Origin: Selenomonadaceae bacterium
Lineage (GTDB): Bacteria; Bacillota; Negativicutes; Selenomonadales; Selenomonadaceae
Assembly (NCBI GenBank): GCA_017390245.1
Contig: JAFPCE010000150.1
Coordinates: 1 to 7,536, forward strand
Direction: 5' to 3'
DNA length: 7,536 bases
Part shown: positions 1 through 6,374 of the stretch, in pieces
Layout: the number at the start of each line of letters is the position of its first letter
How positions within the stretch are numbered: position 1 is the first letter of the stretch
Translations under genes and position numbers: made by a program
Notes under the pieces: generated by a model
Told to the model about the DNA's origin: nothing
The model's input: the letters and a program-made list of their open reading frames with translations, nothing else
Database searches by the model: none

Positions 1-89
1 AATTCACTATAGCATGTATGTCAAAATATTATAGAACTTTACATATATAGTATTAAATGTGTAATTTTATGTTTTTTTGTATTCAATGC

Positions 90-119
90 TTGAGTAACGA
101 TACTAAATGCTAGTATAAT
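90..119 (+). promoter_or_regulatory. Predicted sigma70/sigmaA-type promoter of the marR-efflux operon
   Basis: A -35 box TTGAGT (90-95) and a perfect -10 box TATAAT (114-119) are separated by 18 bases. Transcription would start near position 126, giving a leader of roughly 57 bases before the regulator's ATG at 183. This is the best promoter match in the AT-rich region upstream of the first gene. No other convincing promoter lies between here and the end of the permease gene, so it probably drives all three genes. Its spacer and -10 box are covered by a palindrome, which suggests repression by a bound protein. Confidence 0.7.
100..116. promoter_or_regulatory. Candidate MarR operator, palindrome ATACTA-N5-TAGTAT
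   Basis: ATACTA (100-105) and TAGTAT (111-116) are perfect inverted repeats separated by AATGC, making a 17-bp dyad. It overlaps the promoter spacer and the first half of the -10 box, so a bound dimer would block RNA polymerase. MarR-family dimers typically bind palindromes of about this size in their own promoters. The MarR-type gene starts 67 bases downstream, so autorepression is the natural reading, but binding is inferred and not shown. Confidence 0.55.
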
Positions 120-128
120 AGAATGTAA

Positions 129-153
129 AACAAGTCGATAGTATCAACTTGTT
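129..153. promoter_or_regulatory. 25-bp imperfect palindrome at the transcript start (second operator or leader hairpin)
   Basis: AACAAGT (129-135) and ACTTGTT (147-153) are perfect inverted arms. Inside them lies a second palindrome, GATAGTATC (137-145). Only the pair 136/146 (C against A) breaks a symmetry centred on 141. The element begins just after the predicted transcription start. It could be a second binding site, since its core shares TAGTAT with the upstream palindrome and the two centres lie about 33 bp (three helical turns) apart. It could instead form an RNA hairpin in the 5' leader. Sequence alone does not decide between these. Confidence 0.4.
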
Positions 154-182
154 ATTCCTTGTAAGTTTGGGGAGGTTTATTT

Positions 183-635
183 ATGGAATTATACGATTTT
201 GCTAATTATTTCTCTGTTATCAGAAGACGCTCTCAGGCACTTCTGGTAGAAGCTTGTTCAGAATATAAGCTGAACTATTCAGAATTTGCCTTGCTGCTGA
301 AGCTGTATGATATGGAAGGCTGCAGCCAGGATGCCATGGTTGTGGTGCTGAGCATTGATAAGGCAGCAGTTACCAGAATTCTGAAGAGTTTAGAGGAGAT
401 GGATCTGGTATACCGCCGTATTGATACTGAAGACAGACGTATTAAGCGTATTTTTCTGACTGACAGCGGTAAGTCTATGGAAGAAAAAATACGCAATATT
501 TTAACTAAGATGGTAACCTTTGTAGTGGAGGATATTCCTAAGGATAAGGTTGTGGAAGTTATGGGAATGATTCATGATGCTTCCCAGAAGCTGGTTAACG
601 CTGAGTATGAGGATATCTATGGTCCAAGGAGGTAA
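183..635 (+). CDS. MarR-family winged-helix transcriptional regulator
   Basis: This 150-residue protein has the length and layout of MarR regulators: an N-terminal dimerisation helix, a winged helix-turn-helix at about residues 32-98, and C-terminal dimerisation helices. The putative recognition helix is at about 59-72 (KAAVTRILKSLE). The wing carries the family hallmark DRR (84-86) followed by FLTDSGK (91-97). Such proteins usually act as dimers that repress their own operon until a small ligand releases them. The ATG start sits 7 bases after a strong GGGGAGG at 169-175. It is the first gene of a three-gene operon with an efflux adaptor and an RND permease, so it most likely controls that pump. 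The last codons (Gly-Pro-Arg-Arg-stop) also spell the Shine-Dalgarno of the next gene. The inducer cannot be predicted. Family assignment is firm; function as local repressor is inferred from context and the promoter palindromes. Confidence 0.94.
   Translation: MELYDFANYFSVIRRRSQALLVEACSEYKLNYSEFALLLKLYDMEGCSQDAMVVVLSIDKAAVTRILKSLEEMDLVYRRIDTEDRRIKRIFLTDSGKSMEEKIRNILTKMVTFVVEDIPKDKVVEVMGMIHDASQKLVNAEYEDIYGPRR
626..633 (+). promoter_or_regulatory. Ribosome binding site that fixes the TTG start of the adaptor gene
   Basis: AAGGAGGT (626-633) is a near-ideal Shine-Dalgarno sequence. AGGAGG ends 9 bases before the TTG at 642, and no ATG or GTG in that frame is better placed. The regulator's TAA stop (633-635) begins on the last base of this site, so ribosomes finishing marR end directly on it, which favours translational coupling. 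Confidence 0.85.
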
Positions 636-641
636 TATCAG

Positions 642-1736
642 TTGAAGCGTTTATTGGTAGGTTTTTTAACGATACTAATGGCGGTTTCTCTGGCAGCAGG
701 CTGCGGCAATGATAAAACTCCGGAAGAAAAGGATAAGCTGGTAAAATCTGAAGTAGTAAAGCTGGGGGACAGCATCGAGAATGGTGAGTACTCCGGCGTT
801 GTGAGAGGCCGTTATGAAACTAATATGGCCTTTCAGGTTGGTGGCCAGATTATCCAGCGTAATGTTCAGCTGGGAGATACTGTTAAGGCTGGACAGGTTT
901 TGATGGTTATTGATCCCCGTGATGTTGTGCAGAAGGCGCAGCAGGGCGATGCCCAGGTGGCTGCTGCAGAAGCGCAGCTTACTTTGGCGCGGTCAAATTT
1001 AAGCAGGTATCAGGAGCTTTACAGACAGGAAGCAGTACCTGCCAGTGTGCTGGACCAGTATCAGAGTGCTTATGATGCAGCTGTAGCAAGCTATAATCAG
1101 GCATCAGCTATAGCGAGCCAGGGGCATAATGCCATGGGCTATACCAGTCTGACTGCCAGCAGTGATGGCGTGATTTCTTCTGTTACAGGGGAGTCTGGAC
1201 AGGTCGTGGCTGCCGGGCAGACTGTGCTGACATTGGTACAGTCCGGTGAGCTGGAAATAGAGATTAATGTACCTGAAAGTCATTTAACGGATGTTTCCCT
1301 GGGGCAGGAAGTAGAGCTTTCTTTCTGGGCTTTGGCAAATACTACAGCTAAGGGTATAGTGAGGGAAATCGCTCCTATGGCAGACAGTGTAGCCAGAACA
1401 TATAAGGTCCGTGTTACTGTGGTTAATCCGCCAGCAGATATGAAGCTGGGGATGACAGCTACTGTAAAGATACCAGGCGTAACTCCTGCAGCTGGTGGCA
1501 GCAGCAATTATGCTGTGCTGCCTTTAAGTGCTATTTACCAGCAGGGCGATGATGCCCAGGTATGGCTGGTAAACCAGGATGATCACACTATTTACCTGAA
1601 AAATGTGAAGGTAGAGAATTTCAGTAATAACAAGGCCAGAGTAGAGGGCTTGGCCAATGGTGATATAGTAATCACAGCGGGAGTCCACAAACTGCGTGAG
1701 GGCATGAAGGTACGTTTGTCGGAGGATGAGTCATGA
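642..1736 (+). CDS. RND efflux periplasmic adaptor lipoprotein (HlyD/AcrA family)
   Basis: This 364-residue adaptor would link an inner-membrane RND pump to an outer-membrane channel. The N-terminus is a lipoprotein signal: two basic residues, a hydrophobic stretch, then LAAGC with lipidation predicted at Cys21. The order of parts is typical of the family: first half of the lipoyl domain (about 61-95, including VGGQI and LGDTVKAGQVL), an alpha-helical hairpin (about 96-160), second lipoyl half (about 167-200), beta-barrel (about 205-277) and membrane-proximal domain (about 290-360). The hairpin tip RYQELYRQEAV resembles the RxxxL...S motif by which AcrA-type adaptors dock to TolC, though Pro133 occupies the usual Ser position. 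Translation starts at TTG, supported by the strong ribosome site overlapping the marR stop. The gene overlaps the permease gene by four bases. Substrates cannot be read from the sequence. The family is certain; pairing with the next gene is nearly so. Confidence 0.95.
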   Translation: MKRLLVGFLTILMAVSLAAGCGNDKTPEEKDKLVKSEVVKLGDSIENGEYSGVVRGRYETNMAFQVGGQIIQRNVQLGDTVKAGQVLMVIDPRDVVQKAQQGDAQVAAAEAQLTLARSNLSRYQELYRQEAVPASVLDQYQSAYDAAVASYNQASAIASQGHNAMGYTSLTASSDGVISSVTGESGQVVAAGQTVLTLVQSGELEIEINVPESHLTDVSLGQEVELSFWALANTTAKGIVREIAPMADSVARTYKVRVTVVNPPADMKLGMTATVKIPGVTPAAGGSSNYAVLPLSAIYQQGDDAQVWLVNQDDHTIYLKNVKVENFSNNKARVEGLANGDIVITAGVHKLREGMKVRLSEDES

Positions 1737-4700
1737 TCAATCTGACAGAGGTTTCTTTAAAAAACAGATCCCTGGTCTGGTATTTTATTATAGTAACTAT
1801 TATTGCAGGCGTGTTTTCCTATGTTAAGCTGGGACGGATGGAGGATCCAAGCTTTACCATCCGGCAGATGGTGGTTACTGCGGCATGGCCAGGGGCTACT
1901 GCCCAGCAGATGGACCAGCAGGTTACAGATAAGCTGGAGTCGAAATTTCGCGATATACCGGGAGTAAAATCCTGTGAAAGTGTTACCAGGGCAGGAACTT
2001 CGGTAGTTTATGTACAGCTGCGGGATGATGTGGACAGCAGTACTATCCGTAATACCTGGCGCGATGTGCGTAATTTTGCCCAGGATGTGTCCAAGGATCT
2101 GCCTACTGGTGTGTATGGACCATATTGTGATGACCGTTTCGATGATGTTTATGGTTCTGTTTATGCCATAACAGGTGATGGCTTTACCATGGAGGAGATG
2201 CGCCAGGAGGCTGAAAAGCTGCGGCGCCTGATTGCTTCCAATGTAAAGAATGTCCAGAAGGTTAAGCTCCTGGGTGAGCAGACGGAAAAGGTCTATGTTG
2301 AGATTGAAAATGCCAAGCTGGCTGAGCTGAAAATCAGTCCTATGGCCCTGGCAGATGCTTTAAAGACTCAGAATGAAATTACTCCGGCAGGTATGATTGA
2401 AACCAGCACGGATAACGTGTATCTTCGTTATAGTGGTACCTTTGATGATGTGGAGGCTATAAAGAATACGCCAATTGAGGCTGGAGGCAAGGTTTTCCGT
2501 CTAGGGGATATTGCCAAGGTAGAGAGACGCACCGTAGAACCATCTGATACAGCCATGTATTTTAATGGTGAGAGGGCTATTGGCCTTGCGGTATCAATGG
2601 AAAAGGGCGGCAACATTATTACCATGGGTGACAGCCTGCATCAGCTTATTGAGAAGGCTCAGCAGGACCTGCCTGCAGGTATGGAGATTCAGAGAGTTTC
2701 TGACCAGCCGGCAGTGGTAGAGTCCTCTATTGCAGAGTTTATCAGCACCTTGCGGGAAGCCATTATTATCGTTCTGGCAGTTAGCTTTTTAAGCCTGGGC
2801 GTCAGGACCGGCATGGTGGTGGCCTGCTGTATTCCACTGGTTCTGGCAGCAGTATTTGTAGGCATGTATATCCTTGGAATTGATTTGCAGAAGGTATCCC
2901 TGGGTTCACTTATTATTGCTCTGGGCCTTTTAGTGGATGATGCCATTATTGCTGTAGAAATGATGAGCGTGCAGCTGGAAAGAGGCCATAGCCGTTTTGA
3001 TGCGGCCTGCTATGCTTTTAAAGCTACGGCAAAGCCAATGCTGACTGGTACGCTGATTACTTGTGCGGGATTTATACCAGTGGCATTTTCTAAAGGCATG
3101 GCTGCAGAATTCTGTAGTGCGCTGTTTCCTGTTATCAGCATGGCCCTGATTATCTCCTGGATTATTTCTGTTATGGTGGCACCTTTATTTGGCTATTATC
3201 TGATAAAGGTGAAGCCTCAGGGAGAAGGGGAAGATGCGGATCCTTATGGCAGTAAATTTTATGTTTTATTTAAAAAAGTACTGAACTGGTTTTTAGAGCA
3301 CCGTAAAATGGTGCTTTCGGGTACAGTGGCCTTATTTGCTGTTTCGCTGCTGCTGATGACTCAGATTAAGGAAGAATTTTTCCCTCCTTCTGTGCGTCCA
3401 GAAATCTTGATTTCCATGGAGCTGCCAGAGGGTGCATCAAAACAGGCTGCAGGGGATGCTTCCAGCAAATTTGCTGAGTTTTTAAATAATAACAGTGAAG
3501 AAATAGAAAATTATTCCTACTATGTGGGAGAAGGTGCTCCCCGCTTTGTTCTGACTGTTGATCCTGAGCTGCCAAGAGATAATTATGCCCAGTTTGTGGT
3601 GGTTGCTAAGGACGCTGAACAGCGGGATGCCCTGCAGGAAAAAATATATCAGGAGCTGGAGGATAATTATCCAGAGGTAAGATATAACATCAAGGTTCTG
3701 CAGACTGGCCCGCCAGCCGATTACCCTGTTATGCTAAGGGTGTCTGGCTATGATATTGATAAGGTTAAGTCTATTGCCAATCAGGTAGCTGACCGGGTGG
3801 CGACTGATGATAATAATAAGGATGTAAGTCTGGACTGGTACGAAAAGTCCAAGGTACTGCATCTGGAATTTGACCAGGCAAAGCTAAGGTCTATGGGTTT
3901 GTCTGCTCAGGCTGTGGCCAAGACAGTCTACACGGAGATTTCCGGTGCTACAGCGGCGCAGTTTTATACTGGGGACAGAACCATTGATATTCAGCTGCGT
4001 TTAAGTGATGTGGATCGCAGTGATTTGTCCAAGATAAAGAATATACCTATATATTCAGCAGGGGGATTTGTGCCTTTAGAGCAGCTGGCAAAGGTTTCCT
4101 TTGCTGCTGAGGATGGAGTCATTAAGCGTTATGCCATGCTGCCAAGCATTATGGTGCAGGCCAATATAAAAAATGGTACTGCTAATGATGCTACTGCCAA
4201 GGCTTATGCAGATGTGCAGGATATTATAGATAAATTGCCGGCTGGCTACAGTATTGAGCCAGAGGGGGCACTGGCTGACAGCCAGGATTCTATGGGTTAT
4301 CTGATGGCACCGATTCCAGCTATGGTTTTTGTTATTATGACATTATTGATGTTCCAGCTGCGCAGGGGCAAGGATGTGCTGATAACCCTTTTAACTGCAC
4401 CATTAGGTATCATTGGTGTAGCCTTCGGCATGTTGCTTTTAGATAAGGCTATGGGCTTCGTGGCTATTTTAGGCGTGCTGGCTTTAAGTGGCATGATTAT
4501 CCGCAATTCTGTCATTCTGATAGATCAGATTCAGAAGCATATTAATGCAGGTGAAGCTCCCTGGGATGCTGTGGTGGATTCTGCTGTGCTGCGTTTCCGT
4601 CCGATTATGCTGACAGCTGCAGCAGCTATTTTAGGCATGCTGCCATTGATGTTCAGCATATTCTGGGGGCCAATGGCTGTTGCCATTGCCAGCGGCCTGA

Positions 4701-4780
4701 TAGTGGCTACTGTGCTGATACTGCTGGTATTGCCGGTTATGTATGTGACCATATATAAAATTAAAAGGTCAGTAAGTTAA
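1733..4780 (+). CDS. RND (HAE1/AcrB-like) multidrug efflux permease
   Basis: This is a full-length 1015-residue inner-membrane antiporter, expected to form a trimer and export compounds using the proton gradient. It has the duplicated RND layout: TM1 (about 14-30), a large periplasmic domain (about 31-338), TM2-TM6 (about 341-491), TM7 (about 526-545), a second periplasmic domain (about 546-852), and TM8-TM12 (about 853-1008). The paired aspartates of TM4, Asp402 and Asp403 in GLLVDDAI, match AcrB Asp407/Asp408 of the proton relay. In TM10 the AcrB Lys940 position appears to be Arg924 (GMIIRNSVILID), a variant I recall from a branch of RND pumps. RMEDPSF near residues 35-41 is also typical of that branch. 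GGAGGA at 1721-1726 lies 6 bases before the ATG, which overlaps the adaptor's stop (ATGA). No frameshift or internal stop is seen. Substrates are unknown and no TolC-type partner is encoded here. Confidence 0.97.
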   Translation: MINLTEVSLKNRSLVWYFIIVTIIAGVFSYVKLGRMEDPSFTIRQMVVTAAWPGATAQQMDQQVTDKLESKFRDIPGVKSCESVTRAGTSVVYVQLRDDVDSSTIRNTWRDVRNFAQDVSKDLPTGVYGPYCDDRFDDVYGSVYAITGDGFTMEEMRQEAEKLRRLIASNVKNVQKVKLLGEQTEKVYVEIENAKLAELKISPMALADALKTQNEITPAGMIETSTDNVYLRYSGTFDDVEAIKNTPIEAGGKVFRLGDIAKVERRTVEPSDTAMYFNGERAIGLAVSMEKGGNIITMGDSLHQLIEKAQQDLPAGMEIQRVSDQPAVVESSIAEFISTLREAIIIVLAVSFLSLGVRTGMVVACCIPLVLAAVFVGMYILGIDLQKVSLGSLIIALGLLVDDAIIAVEMMSVQLERGHSRFDAACYAFKATAKPMLTGTLITCAGFIPVAFSKGMAAEFCSALFPVISMALIISWIISVMVAPLFGYYLIKVKPQGEGEDADPYGSKFYVLFKKVLNWFLEHRKMVLSGTVALFAVSLLLMTQIKEEFFPPSVRPEILISMELPEGASKQAAGDASSKFAEFLNNNSEEIENYSYYVGEGAPRFVLTVDPELPRDNYAQFVVVAKDAEQRDALQEKIYQELEDNYPEVRYNIKVLQTGPPADYPVMLRVSGYDIDKVKSIANQVADRVATDDNNKDVSLDWYEKSKVLHLEFDQAKLRSMGLSAQAVAKTVYTEISGATAAQFYTGDRTIDIQLRLSDVDRSDLSKIKNIPIYSAGGFVPLEQLAKVSFAAEDGVIKRYAMLPSIMVQANIKNGTANDATAKAYADVQDIIDKLPAGYSIEPEGALADSQDSMGYLMAPIPAMVFVIMTLLMFQLRRGKDVLITLLTAPLGIIGVAFGMLLLDKAMGFVAILGVLALSGMIIRNSVILIDQIQKHINAGEAPWDAVVDSAVLRFRPIMLTAAAAILGMLPLMFSIFWGPMAVAIASGLIVATVLILLVLPVMYVTIYKIKRSVS

Positions 4781-4791
4781 TATTTAGCATT

Positions 4792-4827
4792 AAAAAAGCG
4801 TGGATTCAGTTGAATCCACGCTTTTCT
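4792..4827. terminator. Bidirectional intrinsic terminator between convergent operons
   Basis: AAAAGCGTGGATTCA (4794-4808) and TGAATCCACGCTTTT (4811-4825) are perfect inverted 15-base arms, closed in practice by a short loop around AGTT. The hairpin lies 13 bases after the permease stop and about 20 bases past the metQ stop. Read on the minus strand, the GC-rich stem is followed by an unbroken run of six T, a strong terminator for metNIQ. On the plus strand the T run is TTTTCTGTT, somewhat weaker. It therefore probably serves both operons and limits collision and antisense transcription. Confidence 0.94.
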
Positions 4828-4844
4828 GTTATAGGGAAAATTTA

Positions 4845-5657
4845 TCAGAATGCAGCTACTACAGCACCCTTATATTTCTCTTCAATGAACTTCTTAACCT
4901 TTTCAGACTTCAGAGCCTTAATGAGCGCCTGAATCTCTGGGCGGTTCTCGTCACCAGCACGAACAGCTACAATGTTAACATAAGGGGAAGATGCATCCTC
5001 CATTACCATAGCGTCCTTAGTAGGAACTAAGTTAACCTGCATAGCGAAGTTGGTGTTAATAACAGCAATATCAACATCCTCAAGAGTACGAGGAACCTGA
5101 GCAGCCTCTAACTCCTGGAACTTCAGGTTCTTTGGATTGTCAACAACATCATGAACAGTTGCAGCAACGCCAACGCCATCCTTCAGCTTTAAGATACCAG
5201 CCTTCTGTAAGAGAAGCAGTGCACGGCCACCATTGGTAGGGTCGTTAGGAATAGCAACAGTAGCACCGTTTGCTAAGCTGTCAAGCTTCTGGATTTTCTT
5301 GGAATAGATACCCATTGGCTCAATATGAATACCAGCAGCATTAACAATCTTTACCTCTGGATGCTCCTTTACGAAGTTATCCATGTAAGGAATGTGCTGG
5401 AAGTAGTTAGCGTCCAGTTCCTTGTCGTTGAGGTTCAGGTTTGGCTGTATATAATCGCTGTATTCAACGATCTGCAGTTCAATGCCGTCCTTCTTCAGAT
5501 CATCCTTAATCTGTTCCAGAATTTCAGCATGTGGTACAGAGGTAGCGCCTACCTTCAATACCTTGGTGTTGTTAGCGGCCTGGTTGTTACCGCCGCAGCC
5601 AGCTAAGGCAAAAATTGCTACAGCTAATGCTGCTAAAACAACTAAAAGTTTCTTCAT
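4845..5657 (-). CDS. metQ: Methionine ABC transporter substrate-binding lipoprotein MetQ
   Basis: This 270-residue protein of the NlpA/MetQ family captures methionine outside the inner membrane and delivers it to MetNI. The N-terminus is a lipoprotein signal with lipobox LAGC, so lipid attachment is predicted at Cys21. Family motifs are clear: VGATSVPHAEIL (36-47), LDANYFQHIPYM (81-92), IPNDPTNGGRALLLLQKAG (136-154) and INTNFA (200-205). Arg145 and Asn202 probably correspond to the ligand-contacting Arg and Asn of solved MetQ structures; this is from motif memory rather than alignment. The ATG lies 7 bases after GGAGGG (5665-5670). The gene is last in a metN-metI-metQ operon, 63 bases after metI, and ends at a shared terminator. 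NlpA-family proteins sometimes bind other ligands (D-methionine, dipeptides), so the exact substrate is slightly less certain than the family. Confidence 0.95.
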   Translation of the reverse strand: MKKLLVVLAALAVAIFALAGCGGNNQAANNTKVLKVGATSVPHAEILEQIKDDLKKDGIELQIVEYSDYIQPNLNLNDKELDANYFQHIPYMDNFVKEHPEVKIVNAAGIHIEPMGIYSKKIQKLDSLANGATVAIPNDPTNGGRALLLLQKAGILKLKDGVGVAATVHDVVDNPKNLKFQELEAAQVPRTLEDVDIAVINTNFAMQVNLVPTKDAMVMEDASSPYVNIVAVRAGDENRPEIQALIKALKSEKVKKFIEEKYKGAVVAAF

Positions 5658-5720
5658 AATAATTCCCTCCTAAAAATATTTGTATCTAAATCTTAAAAAA
5701 GAATAGATCCCTCAGTATGA

Positions 5721-6374
5721 TTAGCGCTTGTCTAAGTGCTTGGCCAGGGTGTTACCGGCAAACTGGATTACCTGCACCATGATAATCAGCACAATAACAG
5801 TGGCAATCATGATGTCTGGGCGGAAACGCTGGTAGCCATAGCGGATAGCAAGGTCACCTAAGCCACCGCCACCGATAGCACCGGCCATAGCGGATTCACC
5901 AACTAAGCTGATGACAACAGTGGTGAGCTGGGCTACGATGTTTGGCATAGCCTCTGGAATAAGAACCTTCCAGATAATCTGCAGAGGAGATGCACCCATG
6001 GCCTGGGCGGCCTCTACAATGCCTTCAGGAATCTCACGCAGGGAGGTTTCTACCTGGCGGCTGATAAATGGTACTGATGCTAAAATAAGTGGTACCATGG
6101 CAGCAGTTGTACCAATGGAGCTGCCTACAATCAGGCGGGTCAACGGGATAATTGCTACCATTAAGATAACAAATGGTATGGAACGGACGGCGTTAACTAT
6201 AGCGCCTAAAATCTTGTACACTGGAGCACAGGCTAAAATCTGGTTTTTGGAAGTGGTGTGCAGCAGGACACCTAAAGGAATACCAATAATAGTAGAAATC
6301 ATCATAGAAACTGCTACCATATAAACGGTTTCCAGCAGGGCCTTACTGATGAGTGGAATCATGTCTGCGGACAT
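5721..6374 (-). CDS. metI: Methionine ABC transporter permease MetI
   Basis: This 217-residue inner-membrane protein forms the MetI homodimer channel of the methionine importer. About five hydrophobic segments are visible (near 12-38, 55-80, 85-104, 147-168 and 186-208). The cytoplasmic EAA coupling loop that contacts the ATPase is EAAQAMGASPLQIIWKVLIP (121-140), followed by the family-typical VGESAMAGAIGGGGLGDLA (158-176). I chose the ATG at 6372-6374 because GGAGGTGA (6381-6388) ends 6 bases before it. A TTG at 6378-6380 would lie directly against that site, and the next in-frame ATG (6360-6362) is too far away. The gene begins inside the 3' end of metN, overlapping it by 32 bases, which implies translational coupling and matched production of the two subunits. 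metQ follows in the same operon. Confidence 0.96.
   Translation of the reverse strand: MSADMIPLISKALLETVYMVAVSMMISTIIGIPLGVLLHTTSKNQILACAPVYKILGAIVNAVRSIPFVILMVAIIPLTRLIVGSSIGTTAAMVPLILASVPFISRQVETSLREIPEGIVEAAQAMGASPLQIIWKVLIPEAMPNIVAQLTTVVISLVGESAMAGAIGGGGLGDLAIRYGYQRFRPDIMIATVIVLIIMVQVIQFAGNTLAKHLDKR

Noticed and set aside
19..24. Minus-strand TTGACA, a perfect -35 hexamer that might belong to a divergent promoter
   Set aside because: With a normal 17-base spacer its -10 box would fall at or beyond the window edge, so it cannot be tested here. A lone hexamer in AT-rich DNA is weak evidence.
38..67. Possible second promoter TTTACA-N18-TAATTT upstream of marR
   Set aside because: The match is weaker than the TTGAGT/TATAAT promoter at 90-119 and of a quality common by chance in such AT-rich sequence.
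70..79. Run of seven T (71-77 region) as the end of an upstream terminator
   Set aside because: The sequence before it forms only a very weak AT-rich stem (TTACA/TGTAA), not a convincing terminator hairpin.
2689..2946. Minus-strand open frame of 85 codons opposite the RND permease (and similar short frames inside all six genes)
   Set aside because: These are shadows of the real reading frames, without ribosome sites or family-like sequence.
4800..5030. Plus-strand open frame of 76 codons opposite metQ
   Set aside because: It starts inside the terminator hairpin, has no ribosome site and is antisense to the strongly supported metQ gene. Its translation shows no recognisable features.
5911..6324. 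Plus-strand open frame of 137 codons opposite metI
   Set aside because: It is long only because it mirrors the hydrophobic, stop-poor metI frame. It has no ribosome site and no recognisable domain.
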